Shown here one piece after another: positions 46,758 through 55,591 of a DNA stretch of 64,000 bases. Position 1 is the stretch's first letter. The number at the start of each line of letters is the position of its first letter. The DNA comes from an uncultured Senegalimassilia sp. (GTDB lineage: Bacteria; Actinomycetota; Coriobacteriia; Coriobacteriales; Eggerthellaceae), in assembly GCF_902464545.1 (NCBI RefSeq), contig NZ_CABQJR010000008.1, positions 1 through 64,000 of the forward strand. Reading direction: 5' to 3'. Position numbers and translations under genes: made by a program. The notes under the pieces are model-generated. The model had not been told where the DNA came from, ran no database searches, and saw only the letters and a program-made list of their open reading frames with translations.

Positions 46758-47028
46758 CATTTGGCGATGCCCGTTTCTTTTTATACGTGTGCACAAAAAA
46801 GAGCGGTTTGAGCCGTGTTGGCAATCGCACTTCATTGCGAATGGAGGCTTTCCGTTGTGTCGCGGCTATCGCCCGGGTTGTTGATAGCTAGCGGGAAAAC
46901 GCATCGAGCTAAGGCTTCGCCGATGTCGGCTCGATTCGTGCCCGGCGCCTGCTGGCTGCCAGCATCCGATCGGGGAATACGGCGACGGGCTGCGAATTAA
47001 CGTTTGCAGCCCGTCGCCATTGTTGGCG
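46758..47028. other. Intergenic region with convergent-end hairpin
   Basis: No gene seen. GGCGACGGGCTGC (46981-46993) and GCAGCCCGTCGCC (47006-47018) form a perfect 13-bp stem with a 12-base loop, eleven bases beyond the stop of the minus-strand ATPase gene. It is probably the 3' end structure of that transcript, though the T run is poor. Confidence 0.5.
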
Positions 47029-48540
47029 CTATTCCTCGTCGAGCGCGGTTTGCTTGATGCGGGCCGCCAGGTCGGCGCCGCGGTCGCCGAACAGAAGCAC
47101 GCTGTTGTGCTTGAAGAAACGCTCGCTTCCGTGTGCGTTGATGAACGCCATGCTGTAGCGGTTCGCGGAGAGGTCGGTGATAAGCAGCAGCATCTCCTGA
47201 CCTTCGCCAAACGCCTGCTCGGCGAACGCCAATGCGCGGTCAAGGGCTTGCTCGCCCTGCTCAACGCGGCTCTCAAGCCCGCCGAGCATCTTGGAGAACG
47301 CTTCTTTGACCTGGTCGAACGTAAGCGACCCGCTTTGCGCTCCCAGGTGCTGCGCTTGCTGCAGCATGTCGATGGCGCGCTCGTAGGAGCGATACTTCTG
47401 CTCGGACAGAAGCCCGCTTGCGCGGTCGGTGCGCAGCAAGCGGCGCACCTCGGCTTCCTGCGCGCGCACCTCCTCGGTGGCATCGGCGGTGCCGGTGGCT
47501 TCAAGCTTGTCGCGCATAGCGGCCAGGCGAGGATGCGCGAACTCCACGGCGCCTTCCTCGAGCACCGCCTCGCGCAGCACGCCTGCAAGCGCGTCGGAGA
47601 GCAGGCCCACTACCGACACGCGCTCGTCGAAGGGCGCGGCCTGGGCGCGCTCGACCACTTCGGGGCCGGCCGTGCCCGCAAGCACGCGGTCCACCTGGTA
47701 GTCGGCGCGATACTTCGTGAACAGGTCGTAGTACACGGCGAAACGCTTGGCGATCTGGGGCGCCTGCACGTATTGGCCGATGAGCACCTCGTCGACGGGC
47801 AGGTCCTGCGCCTCGTAGAGCCTGATGGCGCTCGACAGGTCGTCCCAGCCGCGAGCCGTGACGAATTCCTTGCCGTCGGGCGTGGTCTCCAGGTGGTAGA
47901 AGTGGTCCTGCTCGACGTCAAGGTAGGTGATGACCGCCGGATGCACGCCGTGGCCGAGCGCGTATTCGCGCCATGCCTGGAAGTCGGGCTCCACGTCAAG
48001 GCGCTTCAAGCGGTCCCACGTTGCCAGGTCGAAGTCGCGCGCCGTGCGGTTGTACTCGGGCGGGTTGCCTGCCGTCACCACGATCCAGCCCTCGGGGACC
48101 TTGTGGCGGCCGAACACCTTGTACTGCAGGAACTGCAGCATGGCGGGCGTGAGCGTTTCCGACACGCAGTTGATCTCGTCGAGGAACAGGATGCCCTCGC
48201 GATGCCCGGTTTGCTCGATGGCGTCGTAGACCGCGGCGATGATCTCGCTCATGGTGTATTCGGACACGTCATAGGTTTTGCCGCCGTATTCCTTCTGGGC
48301 GATGAACGGCAGACCCAGCGCGCTTTGGCGCGTGTGATGGGTCATAGAGTAGGAAACGAAGCCCACCTCAAGCTCTTGGGCGATCTGCTCGACGATGGCG
48401 GTTTTGCCGATGCCGGGCGCGCCCAACAGGAAGATGGGGCGCTGGCGCTGCGGCGGCAGGGCGTAGCCGCCGAACTCGTCTTTGGCGAAATACGCCTGCA
48501 TGGTGTACTTGATCTGCTGTTTCGCCTGTTGGATATCCAT
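47029..48540 (-). CDS. MoxR-like AAA+ ATPase
   Basis: A 503-residue AAA+ ATPase. Walker A is GAPGIGKTA (residues 40-48) and Walker B is GILFLDEINCVSETLTPAML (about 113-132). ATAGNPPEYNRTARDFD is the sensor 1 region with a MoxR-type insert. The C-terminal 200 residues are helical with coiled-coil-like segments (EEVRAQEAEVRRLLRTD, SRVEQGEQALDRALAFAEQ). MoxR ATPases work as chaperones with VWA-domain partners, and one is encoded directly upstream in the same operon. GGAGCA precedes the ATG. The substrate is unknown. Confidence 0.85.
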   Translation of the reverse strand: MDIQQAKQQIKYTMQAYFAKDEFGGYALPPQRQRPIFLLGAPGIGKTAIVEQIAQELEVGFVSYSMTHHTRQSALGLPFIAQKEYGGKTYDVSEYTMSEIIAAVYDAIEQTGHREGILFLDEINCVSETLTPAMLQFLQYKVFGRHKVPEGWIVVTAGNPPEYNRTARDFDLATWDRLKRLDVEPDFQAWREYALGHGVHPAVITYLDVEQDHFYHLETTPDGKEFVTARGWDDLSSAIRLYEAQDLPVDEVLIGQYVQAPQIAKRFAVYYDLFTKYRADYQVDRVLAGTAGPEVVERAQAAPFDERVSVVGLLSDALAGVLREAVLEEGAVEFAHPRLAAMRDKLEATGTADATEEVRAQEAEVRRLLRTDRASGLLSEQKYRSYERAIDMLQQAQHLGAQSGSLTFDQVKEAFSKMLGGLESRVEQGEQALDRALAFAEQAFGEGQEMLLLITDLSANRYSMAFINAHGSERFFKHNSVLLFGDRGADLAARIKQTALDEE

Positions 48541-48567
48541 GGCTGCTCCTTGCTCGATGGGGTGGTG

Positions 48568-50109
48568 CTAGGCCAGGTCGGGGGCCTGCTCGGTAAACGT
48601 TTCGTCGAGGACGGCCTTCATGGCCCAGGGCGGCACCGGTGCGCTTGCGTCGGCGGTCTCGGCGTCAGGGAACACGAAGGCGGTATCGAAGGACGGCTTG
48701 TGGGCAGGGTAGGTGCCTTGGCCGTCGGTGAAGTAGAGAAGGCCGCCGAGGTTTTGGAACTCGCCTCGTTCAAGCGCATCTTCGACGTAGGCGAACACGG
48801 GTCGGAAATCGGTTCCGCCCAGGCCTTTGACCTGCACATTGTCCAGGAAATCGTCCAGCTCGTCCAAGCTGTGGATGCAGTCGACGGCCGTTACGGCGGC
48901 GTCGCATTGCACCAGATGCACGTTCATGCGGGTGAAAAATCCCGTTTCGTTGGACAGGATGGGATACGTGCGCTCAAGAAAACGCCTGACCAGCCCGTCT
49001 TTGGTGGATGCGGAAGTGTCGATGGCTATGACGAAATCGCGGATGCGCCGCTCCTCGACGTATTCCAAAGGCTCGATCAGGGGCAGGTTGCCGTAGCGCG
49101 AAAGGCCGTAGCAATAATAGACGTAGTCGAACTCGTCGTCGTTGACGCGTACATGCTCGCCCATGCGCGCGAACTTGCGCAGAAAAGCGGTGAAGTCTTG
49201 CTTGCGGCGTGTGACCGAGCGCAGGTTCATGGAGAGGTTGGACCCTTCCACGCCCCAAAGCTTGATATAGGAGTCAAGCTGCACGCCCATTTCCAGCGCC
49301 GCGTTCTTCCACTGGTCGCGCGAGCGGTCGAGGTTGACGGTGTCGGCGAAGCGGTTCGCCTGCACGCCGCGCGCCTGCTCGGGCGCCTCCTTCTCGGTGA
49401 TGTCGTCGAGCGACAGGCCGCGGTGGGCCTTGTGGTTGGGCTTGGCCTTGCGCGCCTCGTCGGGCATGGGCATGTCCGTGCCGTTCTTGCCTGCCTCGCC
49501 GGCGGCGGGGGCGGGGGAATCGGCGGCGTTTTCCTGCTTCTCGCCCGTTTGGGCCTGACGGCGTGCTGCCTCCTCGGCAGCCATGCGGTGCCAGGGTTCG
49601 TGGTCATCGGCGACGAAGGGCGCGGCCAGCTGCGCGAGTTCCTGGTCGTCCATTCCCTTGTCGGCGAAGTAGCGGTATAGCGCCTCGGCCGTGAGCTGCG
49701 GGCATTCAGCTTGAAGCTGGGCGAGGGCTGCCGTTTGACGCGCGGCGCGCGGGCTTGCCGTGGCCGGCAATGCCAGCTGGGTGATGACCGCTTCGACGGC
49801 TATGTCGCATGCGGCATCCCAGCGCGCGGCGTCCATGTTCGGGTTGGGGAAGGGGTGCAGGAACACGTCGTGCAGCATGATGTGCAGGTACGTGCGCGCA
49901 AGCTCCTCCGGGCTTGACGCGAAGGTGCGCGCCACGTCGGCCGGGCTGTAGCGCAGGTACGTGCCATCGGTGGCGATGGTCTGCCCAGGTTGCGCCAGCA
50001 GCTTGAGATGGGCGAACGCGGCGTTCATAAAGCGCAAGCTGACCAGCAGCTTGTTGCGGGTGAGCTCAAGGGCTTGCTGGGCAAGCCGACCTGAGGCGTT
50101 ATGTGCCAT
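48568..50109 (-). CDS. VWA-like protein with N-terminal DUF2201 metallopeptidase-type domain
   Basis: A 513-residue protein paired with the MoxR ATPase. The N-terminal half resembles the DUF2201 putative metallopeptidase domain, with helical YLHIMLHDVFLHPF in place of a canonical HExxH. A Lys/Ala/Pro-rich charged linker follows (about 235-290). The C-terminal part is a VWA-like domain with the metal site DTSAS (FVIAIDTSASTKDG) and a later GGTDFRPVF. The start at 50109 is chosen because upstream residues are low-complexity and GGGAGGC-type sequence precedes it. The gene ends 27 bases before the ATPase start. Family function is unknown; a chaperone or maturation pair is inferred. Confidence 0.82.
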   Translation of the reverse strand: MAHNASGRLAQQALELTRNKLLVSLRFMNAAFAHLKLLAQPGQTIATDGTYLRYSPADVARTFASSPEELARTYLHIMLHDVFLHPFPNPNMDAARWDAACDIAVEAVITQLALPATASPRAARQTAALAQLQAECPQLTAEALYRYFADKGMDDQELAQLAAPFVADDHEPWHRMAAEEAARRQAQTGEKQENAADSPAPAAGEAGKNGTDMPMPDEARKAKPNHKAHRGLSLDDITEKEAPEQARGVQANRFADTVNLDRSRDQWKNAALEMGVQLDSYIKLWGVEGSNLSMNLRSVTRRKQDFTAFLRKFARMGEHVRVNDDEFDYVYYCYGLSRYGNLPLIEPLEYVEERRIRDFVIAIDTSASTKDGLVRRFLERTYPILSNETGFFTRMNVHLVQCDAAVTAVDCIHSLDELDDFLDNVQVKGLGGTDFRPVFAYVEDALERGEFQNLGGLLYFTDGQGTYPAHKPSFDTAFVFPDAETADASAPVPPWAMKAVLDETFTEQAPDLA

Positions 50110-50204
50110 TGAGGGCCTCCCGTCGCTTGATTTCGTCGCTTCGCGCAGTGTAGCATGGGCGGCAAAGCGGGTAAACACAGGGCCTTGATATGGGAGGTGC
50201 TTCG

Positions 50205-52238
50205 ATGGCAGCGGCTGAGGAGATGGTGTTCGCAACGCATGGCGCGAAAGCGCAGGAGGTGGTGGCGCGCGCCCTTGCGGCGCCGGTGAGCCTTGCGGCC
50301 GATCAGGTGCGCGAGGTGAGCCCGGGGCGCTCGCAGGCGGGCGAGGTGTGGTCGCCGCAGCTGCTGCCGTATCAATCATGGGAAGGCGGCTCCGCGCGCG
50401 CCGGGCAGGTGGACGGCGATGCCGATGGCGATCTGCTGGCGGCGGGGTCGTTGGGCATGGGCGTGGACGACGACGCCCGCGCGCGTCTGTTGGCCATGGC
50501 GGCCCGTCAGGAGGGTGTGGGCGGCGCCGCTGCCGTGGACGTGCCCGACGAGCAGGATGCCCCGGCCGTGTCGGTTCAGCGCGAGGAGGCGGGATATGCC
50601 CTGGTCGGCTTCGATCTGCGCGCGCTTGCGCAAGCGACCGGAGCGCAATCGGGGCTTGCCGTGGTGCTCCCCTCGTTCGTGGACGGCGTTCCCGTGGTGC
50701 GCATCGCGCCCGGTGCGTTCGCGCGTCGTTTGGTGCGCGGCGTGGGTGTCGACGTGCTGGTGGTGCCCGACACGGTGCAGCGCATCGGCGCCGGCGCCTT
50801 CTCAGCTTTGCCCGGGCGTCATATCCATCTGGGGGCGGGCGTGCGCGCCGGCGGTGCCCAGGCCTGCGACCTTTCCGGCGTCACGCCGCCGCTCGAGCGT
50901 CGCACCTATTCGGTGAGCGGGGAAAACGAGCATTATCAAGCGCAGGACGGCAGCCTGCTTTCCGCGGACGGGAAGATGCTTTTGTTCTGCGCCCCGCCCT
51001 ATGAAGAGCGTTATGACCTTCCCGACGGCGTGGAGGTGGTCGGCGAGACGGCGTTCGCGCAGGGTTGCGAGCCGCCGCACGTGGTGTCCGCGCCGGCGTG
51101 TTTGCAGCATGTCCGGGTCAAGCAATGGGATGCCGCGCTGTGGATGTGCCCGGCAGGGTGCGACGGTGCGCGCCGCCTGCGCCGCCGAGGCGTGCGCGTG
51201 TGCGGCCCTGACGCCATCGAGGCGGACGGCTGCTGGTTCGACTGCCGTGACGGCGCGGCCCTGCTGGTGGCGGGCCCGCAGCCCCCGAAGTCCGCATCGA
51301 AGCGCTTCGCCAGCGTGGCGGCGCGTGTGCGCGCTGCTGCGGCCAGCGACGAGGGCGTTGCCGTGGATGCGAAGCAAGCGGCGGCGCGCGCCGAGGCCAA
51401 CGATTGCGGCGGGCTTGTGTCGGGCGGCAGGTTGGGACCGGTCGGCCAGGGGCCGTCGGCGGCGGTGCTCGCGCAGCCCCAGGTCGTCGAAACGTTGGCT
51501 TTGCCTGCTCAGGTGCGGGGCGCGGAGTTGACGCGCATCGCCCCGAGCGCGTTGCCGTATGCGCCGAAGACCCTGATCATCCCCGCAACGGTTCGCGAAG
51601 TGGGAGACGGCAACGCGTGTCGCGGAACGAAGCGCCTGGTGCTTCCCGAGGGTCTTGAGCGCGTGGGCGCGCACAGCTTCTGCTCGCGCACGCTCGAGGG
51701 ACCCGTGGCTCTGCCGAAATCGCTTCGGTCGGTGGGCGAGGGCAGCTTCGAGTTCTCCGTGTGCCGGCTGGCGTGGTCGGGCGTGGCAGTGCATGTGCCC
51801 GCCGACCAGCTGCTGAGCTGCTTCACCCTCGACGCCGAGCCCGGGTGCGACCCGTTCGACCTGCCTCGCTACGACGAGGTGCTCAGATCGGGAAAGAACG
51901 TGCCGGACCGTTTAGGGGCGCTGCTGCATCGCCTGGAGCGGCCCGTTGGGCTGGATGCGCAGATGCAGGCCGCCTTCGCCGACGAAGTGCGCGCCGCGGG
52001 GCGCGAGGCGCTCGTGCGCATCGCCCGGGAGGGCAGCCTGGAGATGGTGCGTCAGCTGGCCGATCTAGGGCTTATGGAAGATAAACGCTTCGACGCGCAG
52101 ATCGAGCTGCTGCGCCAGGGCAACCGCATGGATTGCGTGGCATTCCTCATGGAGCGGCGGCATCGCACCGGCGCGCAGGTCGATGGGGGCGGCGAGCAGG
52201 ATGCGCCTGCAAGCTTGAGGAGCAAGTTCGCCCTTTAG
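50205..52238 (+). CDS. Large leucine-rich-repeat-like (BspA/LRR_5) protein of unknown function
   Basis: A 677-residue protein divergent from the MoxR/VWA pair. It has scattered units typical of BspA-like LRR_5 repeats: VVPDTVQRIGAGAFSAL, LIIPATVREVGDG, LVLPEGLERVGAHSF and LPKSLRSVGEGSFEF. The N-terminal 130 residues are Ala/Gly/Asp-rich, and the last 120 residues are helical (LVRIAREGSLEMVRQLADLGLMED), resembling an ankyrin-type end. No signal peptide or membrane segment is visible, so it is probably cytoplasmic, unlike most BspA proteins. ATG 50205 has GGGAGG six bases upstream; ATG 50190 is an alternative. Cysteine count is unusually high. Confidence 0.7.
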   Translation: MAAAEEMVFATHGAKAQEVVARALAAPVSLAADQVREVSPGRSQAGEVWSPQLLPYQSWEGGSARAGQVDGDADGDLLAAGSLGMGVDDDARARLLAMAARQEGVGGAAAVDVPDEQDAPAVSVQREEAGYALVGFDLRALAQATGAQSGLAVVLPSFVDGVPVVRIAPGAFARRLVRGVGVDVLVVPDTVQRIGAGAFSALPGRHIHLGAGVRAGGAQACDLSGVTPPLERRTYSVSGENEHYQAQDGSLLSADGKMLLFCAPPYEERYDLPDGVEVVGETAFAQGCEPPHVVSAPACLQHVRVKQWDAALWMCPAGCDGARRLRRRGVRVCGPDAIEADGCWFDCRDGAALLVAGPQPPKSASKRFASVAARVRAAAASDEGVAVDAKQAAARAEANDCGGLVSGGRLGPVGQGPSAAVLAQPQVVETLALPAQVRGAELTRIAPSALPYAPKTLIIPATVREVGDGNACRGTKRLVLPEGLERVGAHSFCSRTLEGPVALPKSLRSVGEGSFEFSVCRLAWSGVAVHVPADQLLSCFTLDAEPGCDPFDLPRYDEVLRSGKNVPDRLGALLHRLERPVGLDAQMQAAFADEVRAAGREALVRIAREGSLEMVRQLADLGLMEDKRFDAQIELLRQGNRMDCVAFLMERRHRTGAQVDGGGEQDAPASLRSKFAL

Positions 52239-52347
52239 AGGGGATGGGCGTGCAAGGTTTTCGGGGGTATGGGGAGGTTTCCTGCCAACTTATGTCGGAT
52301 ACCCCGAAAAGCCCCCCGCGTGCGCGCTTGTTGTGCGGTAACGCTGG

Positions 52348-52353
52348 TATACT
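52348..52353 (+). promoter_or_regulatory. Extended -10 promoter of recN
   Basis: TGG plus TATACT (52345-52353) lies 62 bases before the recN start. TTGTTG upstream is at short spacing, so the extended -10 is likely to carry the promoter. Confidence 0.45.
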
Positions 52354-52414
52354 GTGCCATATAGAACAGCCGTACGTGTTGCGGCCGCATGATCCGCACG
52401 CAGAAGGAACCGCC

Positions 52415-54091
52415 ATGATCGACGAGATGCAAGTTAAGAACCTGGCGCTGATAAAGCAGGCCTCCCTTGTCCCCGCTCAGGGCCTGACCGTGCTCACGGG
52501 TGAGACGGGCGCTGGCAAAACGGCGTTGCTGTCGGCGCTCAAGCTGCTTATGGGATCCCGCGCGGACAAGGATTCCGTGCGCGATGGCCAGGATGGCTTG
52601 GAGGTCAGCGGACGTTTCTTCGGGCTTTCCCGCGCGTCCTCTGATGGCGATGAGCCGCGCGAAGACGAAGATGAGCTGGTGGCCGTGCGCCGCGTGGGCG
52701 CCGACGGGCGCTCGCGCGTCACGCTTGACGGCCGCATGGCAAGCGTGCGGGAGCTGGCGGGTACGGTGTCGCCTTCCATCGATTTGTGCGGCCAGCACGA
52801 TCAGCAGCAGCTATTGAAGCCGGCGGCGCACGTAGGGATGCTCGACGCATGGGCCGGGCAGAGCGTGGCCGAGGCGCTTCACGCGTATCAGGGGGCGTTC
52901 GCCGAGGCGTCGCGGGCGGCGGCGGAGCTTGCCCGGGTCCGCGATGCCGGAGCCGCCTCGTCGGCGAAGCTCGATGAGGCGCGCTTCGTGTTGCAGCGCA
53001 TCGATGCCGTGGACCCGCGCGAGGGCGAATACGAGGAGCTTTCGGCTAAGCTTGCCCGCGCCGAGCACGCTGAAACGCTTGCGATGTCGGCATATCGCGC
53101 GCATCAGGCGCTCGGGGGCGACGAGGGCGCCATCGATTTGCTGGGCAGCGCCGCGGCGGCCCTGGACGAAGGGTCCCGCTACGACCCTGAGCTCGGCAAG
53201 CTTGCGGAATCCCTGCGCGAGGCGGGGTATGTGCTGGAGGACGTTTCGCGCACAGCCCGGGACTATCGCGATGGGGTGGAATTCGACCCTGAGGAACTGG
53301 AGCGAGGGCAAGAGCGCATGGCGGCCTTGCAGGGGCTCATGCGCACCTACGGGCCGCGCATGGCCGATGTGCTTGCGGCGCGCGACGAGGCTGCTGACCT
53401 GGTGTCGTTGGTGGATGATGCCGAGGAGCGCGAGCGTGTCGCGCAGCGAGCGGTCGATGCCGCCGAACAGGCATTGGCGGCGGCGGCGCGGACCCTCGAC
53501 GATGCGCGCGGCGAAGCTGCGCCAAGGTTCTCCCAGGCGGTGTCGGCGCAGATGCAGCGGTTGGAGATGGGCACGGCGCAGCTCGTGTGCGAGCAGCGTG
53601 CGCTGCCGCGCGCATCGTGGACCCGCTCCGGTGCGTCGGAGGTGGAGTTCATGTTCCAGCCCGGCGCCGGCATGCAGGCCCGCCCGCTTGCCCGCATAGC
53701 CTCGGGCGGCGAGGTCAGCCGCGTCATGCTGGCCATAAAGGTGGTGCTCGGGCAGGCCGACAGCGTTGATACGCTGGTGTTCGACGAGGTGGATGCCGGC
53801 GTAGGCGGCTCCGTGGCCGTGGCGCTGGCGGAGGTCCTGGCGGACCTTGCCCGCAGCCATCAGGTCATCGTGGTGACGCACTTGGCCCAGGTTGCCGTGC
53901 ATGGCGATGTGCACTATGCGGTCACCAAGATAGCCGGCGACGATGGGATGCCCCAGACCTGCCTGCGACAGCTATCCGCTGACGAGCGGCCCGCCGAGAT
54001 CGCCCGTATGCTTTCCGGCGACGCCACGGAGGCATCGCTTGCCCATGCGCGCGAGATGCTCGGGGCCGTGAAGGGCGCGCAAGGGGAATGA
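52415..54091 (+). CDS. recN: DNA repair protein RecN
   Basis: A 558-residue SMC-like ATPase of double-strand-break repair. The N-terminal head has VKNLALIKQASLVP and Walker A TGETGAGKTALLSAL. A coiled coil covers the middle (about 150-380). The C-terminal head has the ABC signature IASGGEVSRVML, Walker B TLVFDEVDAGVGG and the switch VVTHLAQVAVHGD. Length is normal. AAGGAAC precedes the ATG; the longer frame runs back into the LRR gene and is not family-like. A strong terminator follows. Confidence 0.94.
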   Translation: MIDEMQVKNLALIKQASLVPAQGLTVLTGETGAGKTALLSALKLLMGSRADKDSVRDGQDGLEVSGRFFGLSRASSDGDEPREDEDELVAVRRVGADGRSRVTLDGRMASVRELAGTVSPSIDLCGQHDQQQLLKPAAHVGMLDAWAGQSVAEALHAYQGAFAEASRAAAELARVRDAGAASSAKLDEARFVLQRIDAVDPREGEYEELSAKLARAEHAETLAMSAYRAHQALGGDEGAIDLLGSAAAALDEGSRYDPELGKLAESLREAGYVLEDVSRTARDYRDGVEFDPEELERGQERMAALQGLMRTYGPRMADVLAARDEAADLVSLVDDAEERERVAQRAVDAAEQALAAAARTLDDARGEAAPRFSQAVSAQMQRLEMGTAQLVCEQRALPRASWTRSGASEVEFMFQPGAGMQARPLARIASGGEVSRVMLAIKVVLGQADSVDTLVFDEVDAGVGGSVAVALAEVLADLARSHQVIVVTHLAQVAVHGDVHYAVTKIAGDDGMPQTCLRQLSADERPAEIARMLSGDATEASLAHAREMLGAVKGAQGE

Positions 54092-54173
54092 AGCGCGGCG
54101 CGTCGGCCCTGCAGGTCTCGACGTACCCGTTCGGGGTTTTCCGGGTCGCCACATGGGAATCGTATAGCTTGAG

Positions 54174-54201
54174 GGCCGTCGGCTGAGCCGGCGGCCTTTT
54201 T
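54174..54201 (+). terminator. Terminator of recN
   Basis: GGCCGTCGGC (54174-54183) and GCCGGCGGCC (54187-54196) form a 10-bp stem with one G-U pair and a three-base loop, followed by five Ts. Confidence 0.85.
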
Positions 54202-54510
54202 GAGTTTGCGTGAAGGAATCGGGCTTGTGGCGCGTAGGGCGGATTCTCGCCCGGGCGCCGGTGCGTCCCGGGTCCGTAAAACGGAAGGTGCATCCGTTTT
54301 CGGGCGCTGCCCCATGTCGGGCCCGGGCTTTTGGCGCGAAAAGCGCGTTGGTTTTCGGGCGTCGGCGCAGGCCGGCGTCCATTTTTATGGGTGCGACGTA
54401 TGGGTGGAAGGCTTGCGTGGCCGAATTAAAGCTCGTAAAAAGAGGCACCGGCCTGCGCCGACGCCTCTAATTCAGACACGCTTTTACCTTATAAGCCCCT
54501 GGTTGCCCTG
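54202..54510. repeat. Hairpin-dense noncoding region with two inverted copies of one hairpin
   Basis: GGCGTCGGCGCAGGCCGG at 54358-54375 recurs as its exact reverse complement at 54448-54465. Each copy folds by itself into a GC stem with a GCAG loop followed by a T-rich tract (plus strand 54382-54388; minus strand 54440-54436), so the two tracts face each other over about 50 bases. Smaller hairpins (AAAACGG/CCGTTTT 54278-54300; GCGC-GAAAA-GCGC) lie to the left. No open frame is convincing. The right copy could act as a second terminator for the minus-strand tRNA. Confidence 0.55.
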
Positions 54511-54545
54511 AAAAAAGAAAAGGTCAGACGAAAAACGTCTGACCT
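54511..54545 (-). terminator. Terminator of tRNA-Val
   Basis: On the minus strand AGGTCAGACG and CGTCTGACCT (54521-54545) form a perfect 10-bp stem with a five-T loop, followed by TTTCTTTTTT. Strong rho-independent terminator just after the tRNA. Confidence 0.9.
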
Positions 54546-54555
54546 GCGGTTTTAA

Positions 54556-54630
54556 TGGTGGCCGGTACAGGATTTGAACCTGTGACCTTGTGCTTGTAAG
54601 GCACCTGCGCTCCCGCTGCGCCAACCGGCC
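54556..54630 (-). tRNA. tRNA-Val (anticodon TAC)
   Basis: The minus strand reads GGCCGGT at the 5' acceptor, a D arm with GCGC stems, anticodon loop CTTACAA (anticodon TAC, Val), T arm ACAGG-TTCAAAT-CCTGT, acceptor ACCGGCC, discriminator A, and an encoded CCA end (54556-54558). The first anticodon-stem pair is a G-A mismatch; the other four pair. The acceptor and T stems are perfect. Confidence 0.93.
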
Positions 54631-54656
54631 GTTGATTCCCTGAATGGGTGAAGCTT

Positions 54657-54685
54657 ATTGTCGCATAAGAAACCCGCTTTCGCAA
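54657..54685 (-). promoter_or_regulatory. Promoter of tRNA-Val
   Basis: On the minus strand: -35 TTGCGA (54680-54685), 17-base spacer, -10 GACAAT (54657-54662), about 27 bases before the mature 5' end. Confidence 0.45.
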
Positions 54686-54905
54686 ATACTGCACAACCCG
54701 TCGATGCCGCTGGGCTTGCTCGAGTTTGTCCGAGCCTGCCCTTCGGGTCGGCGGGTTTTTGCGTTTGGAGAGCGGGCAGGGGGATTCCGCATGGCTTCGG
54801 GTTGGACGGCCCTGCAAGGTTTTGACGACAAGAGGCGGCGTTGCCGGCAAGGGTTTCGCAAGGTGGCGTTCCCATACTGGATGCTGCGAAGCGAAGGAGG
54901 TGCGC
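54686..54905 (+). other. Region upstream of the tad operon
   Basis: No gene. An imperfect GC hairpin (about 54731-54755) followed by five Ts (54756-54760) lies about 145 bases before cpaB and could be an attenuator or terminator. GGAGG (54897-54901) is the cpaB ribosome-binding site. I find no clear -35/-10 pair for the operon. Confidence 0.35.
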
Positions 54906-55559
54906 ATGAGACGGAACAAGACCGCTGCGGCGGGTGCGATATGCGGCGTGCTGTGCGCGTTGTGCGTGCTCGGATATACCCAGTCGGTGCGCGGCGAGGC
55001 AGAGCGCGCCCGTGCTGACGCCCTGGCGCGCTACGGCGGCGATCAGGTGGAGGTTTGCGTGGCGAAACGAGACATAGCCGCAGGTGAAACGGTTGATTCC
55101 GGAGCCGTGGAGGTGCGTCTGTGGGTGGCCGACCTCCTGCCGCCCGAAGCGGTGCGGCAAACATCGGAGGTTGTGGGGTCGAAGGCGTCTTCAACGGTGC
55201 TTTCCGGCGAGGTCCTCTCCGCAAGAAGGTTCGGCGTGGCATCGGCGGCCATAGACGTGCCCGATGGCAAGGTTGCGATCAGCGTGCCGGCCAAGGACGT
55301 TCAGGCGGTGGGCGGTGCGGTGTCGGCGGGTTCATCGGTGGACGTGTATGCCACGGGAAGCGCTGCCACGCAAGCGTTGGCGCGGGGCGTGAACGTGTTG
55401 GCAACCAGCGCTGGAACGGACGATCGGCAGGCATCGGGATCGGCCTCGAAGGTGACGTGGGTGACGCTTGCCGTCGACCCGAACCAGGTGGAGGAGCTTG
55501 TGTCGGCGGCTCAGAAAACCGAGCTGTATCTGACCTTGCCCGGCGCGGATGCGAGGTGA
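54906..55559 (+). CDS. cpaB: Flp pilus assembly protein CpaB (RcpC)
   Basis: A 217-residue protein with one N-terminal hydrophobic helix (residues 7-24, AAAGAICGVLCALCVLGY). A SAF domain follows (VEVCVAKRDIAAGETVDSGAVEVRLW and LSGEVLSARRF), then the CpaB/RcpC C-terminal domain (VAISVPAKDVQAVGGAVSAGSSVDVYAT). In Gram-negatives it works near the outer-membrane secretin; Gram-positive tad loci keep it without the secretin. GGAGG precedes ATG 54906; earlier in-frame codons lie in noncoding DNA. First gene of the tad operon. Confidence 0.85.
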   Translation: MRRNKTAAAGAICGVLCALCVLGYTQSVRGEAERARADALARYGGDQVEVCVAKRDIAAGETVDSGAVEVRLWVADLLPPEAVRQTSEVVGSKASSTVLSGEVLSARRFGVASAAIDVPDGKVAISVPAKDVQAVGGAVSAGSSVDVYATGSAATQALARGVNVLATSAGTDDRQASGSASKVTWVTLAVDPNQVEELVSAAQKTELYLTLPGADAR

Positions 55560-55591
55560 GAGCGGTATTAAAGCAAACGGAAGGAGAAGGG

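Noticed and set aside
47020..49680. An 886-codon open frame on the plus strand, opposite the MoxR and VWA genes
   Set aside because: It is a mirror frame of two well-supported minus-strand genes with clear Walker and metal-site motifs. High GC produces long antisense frames, and its translation matches no family and is compositionally odd.
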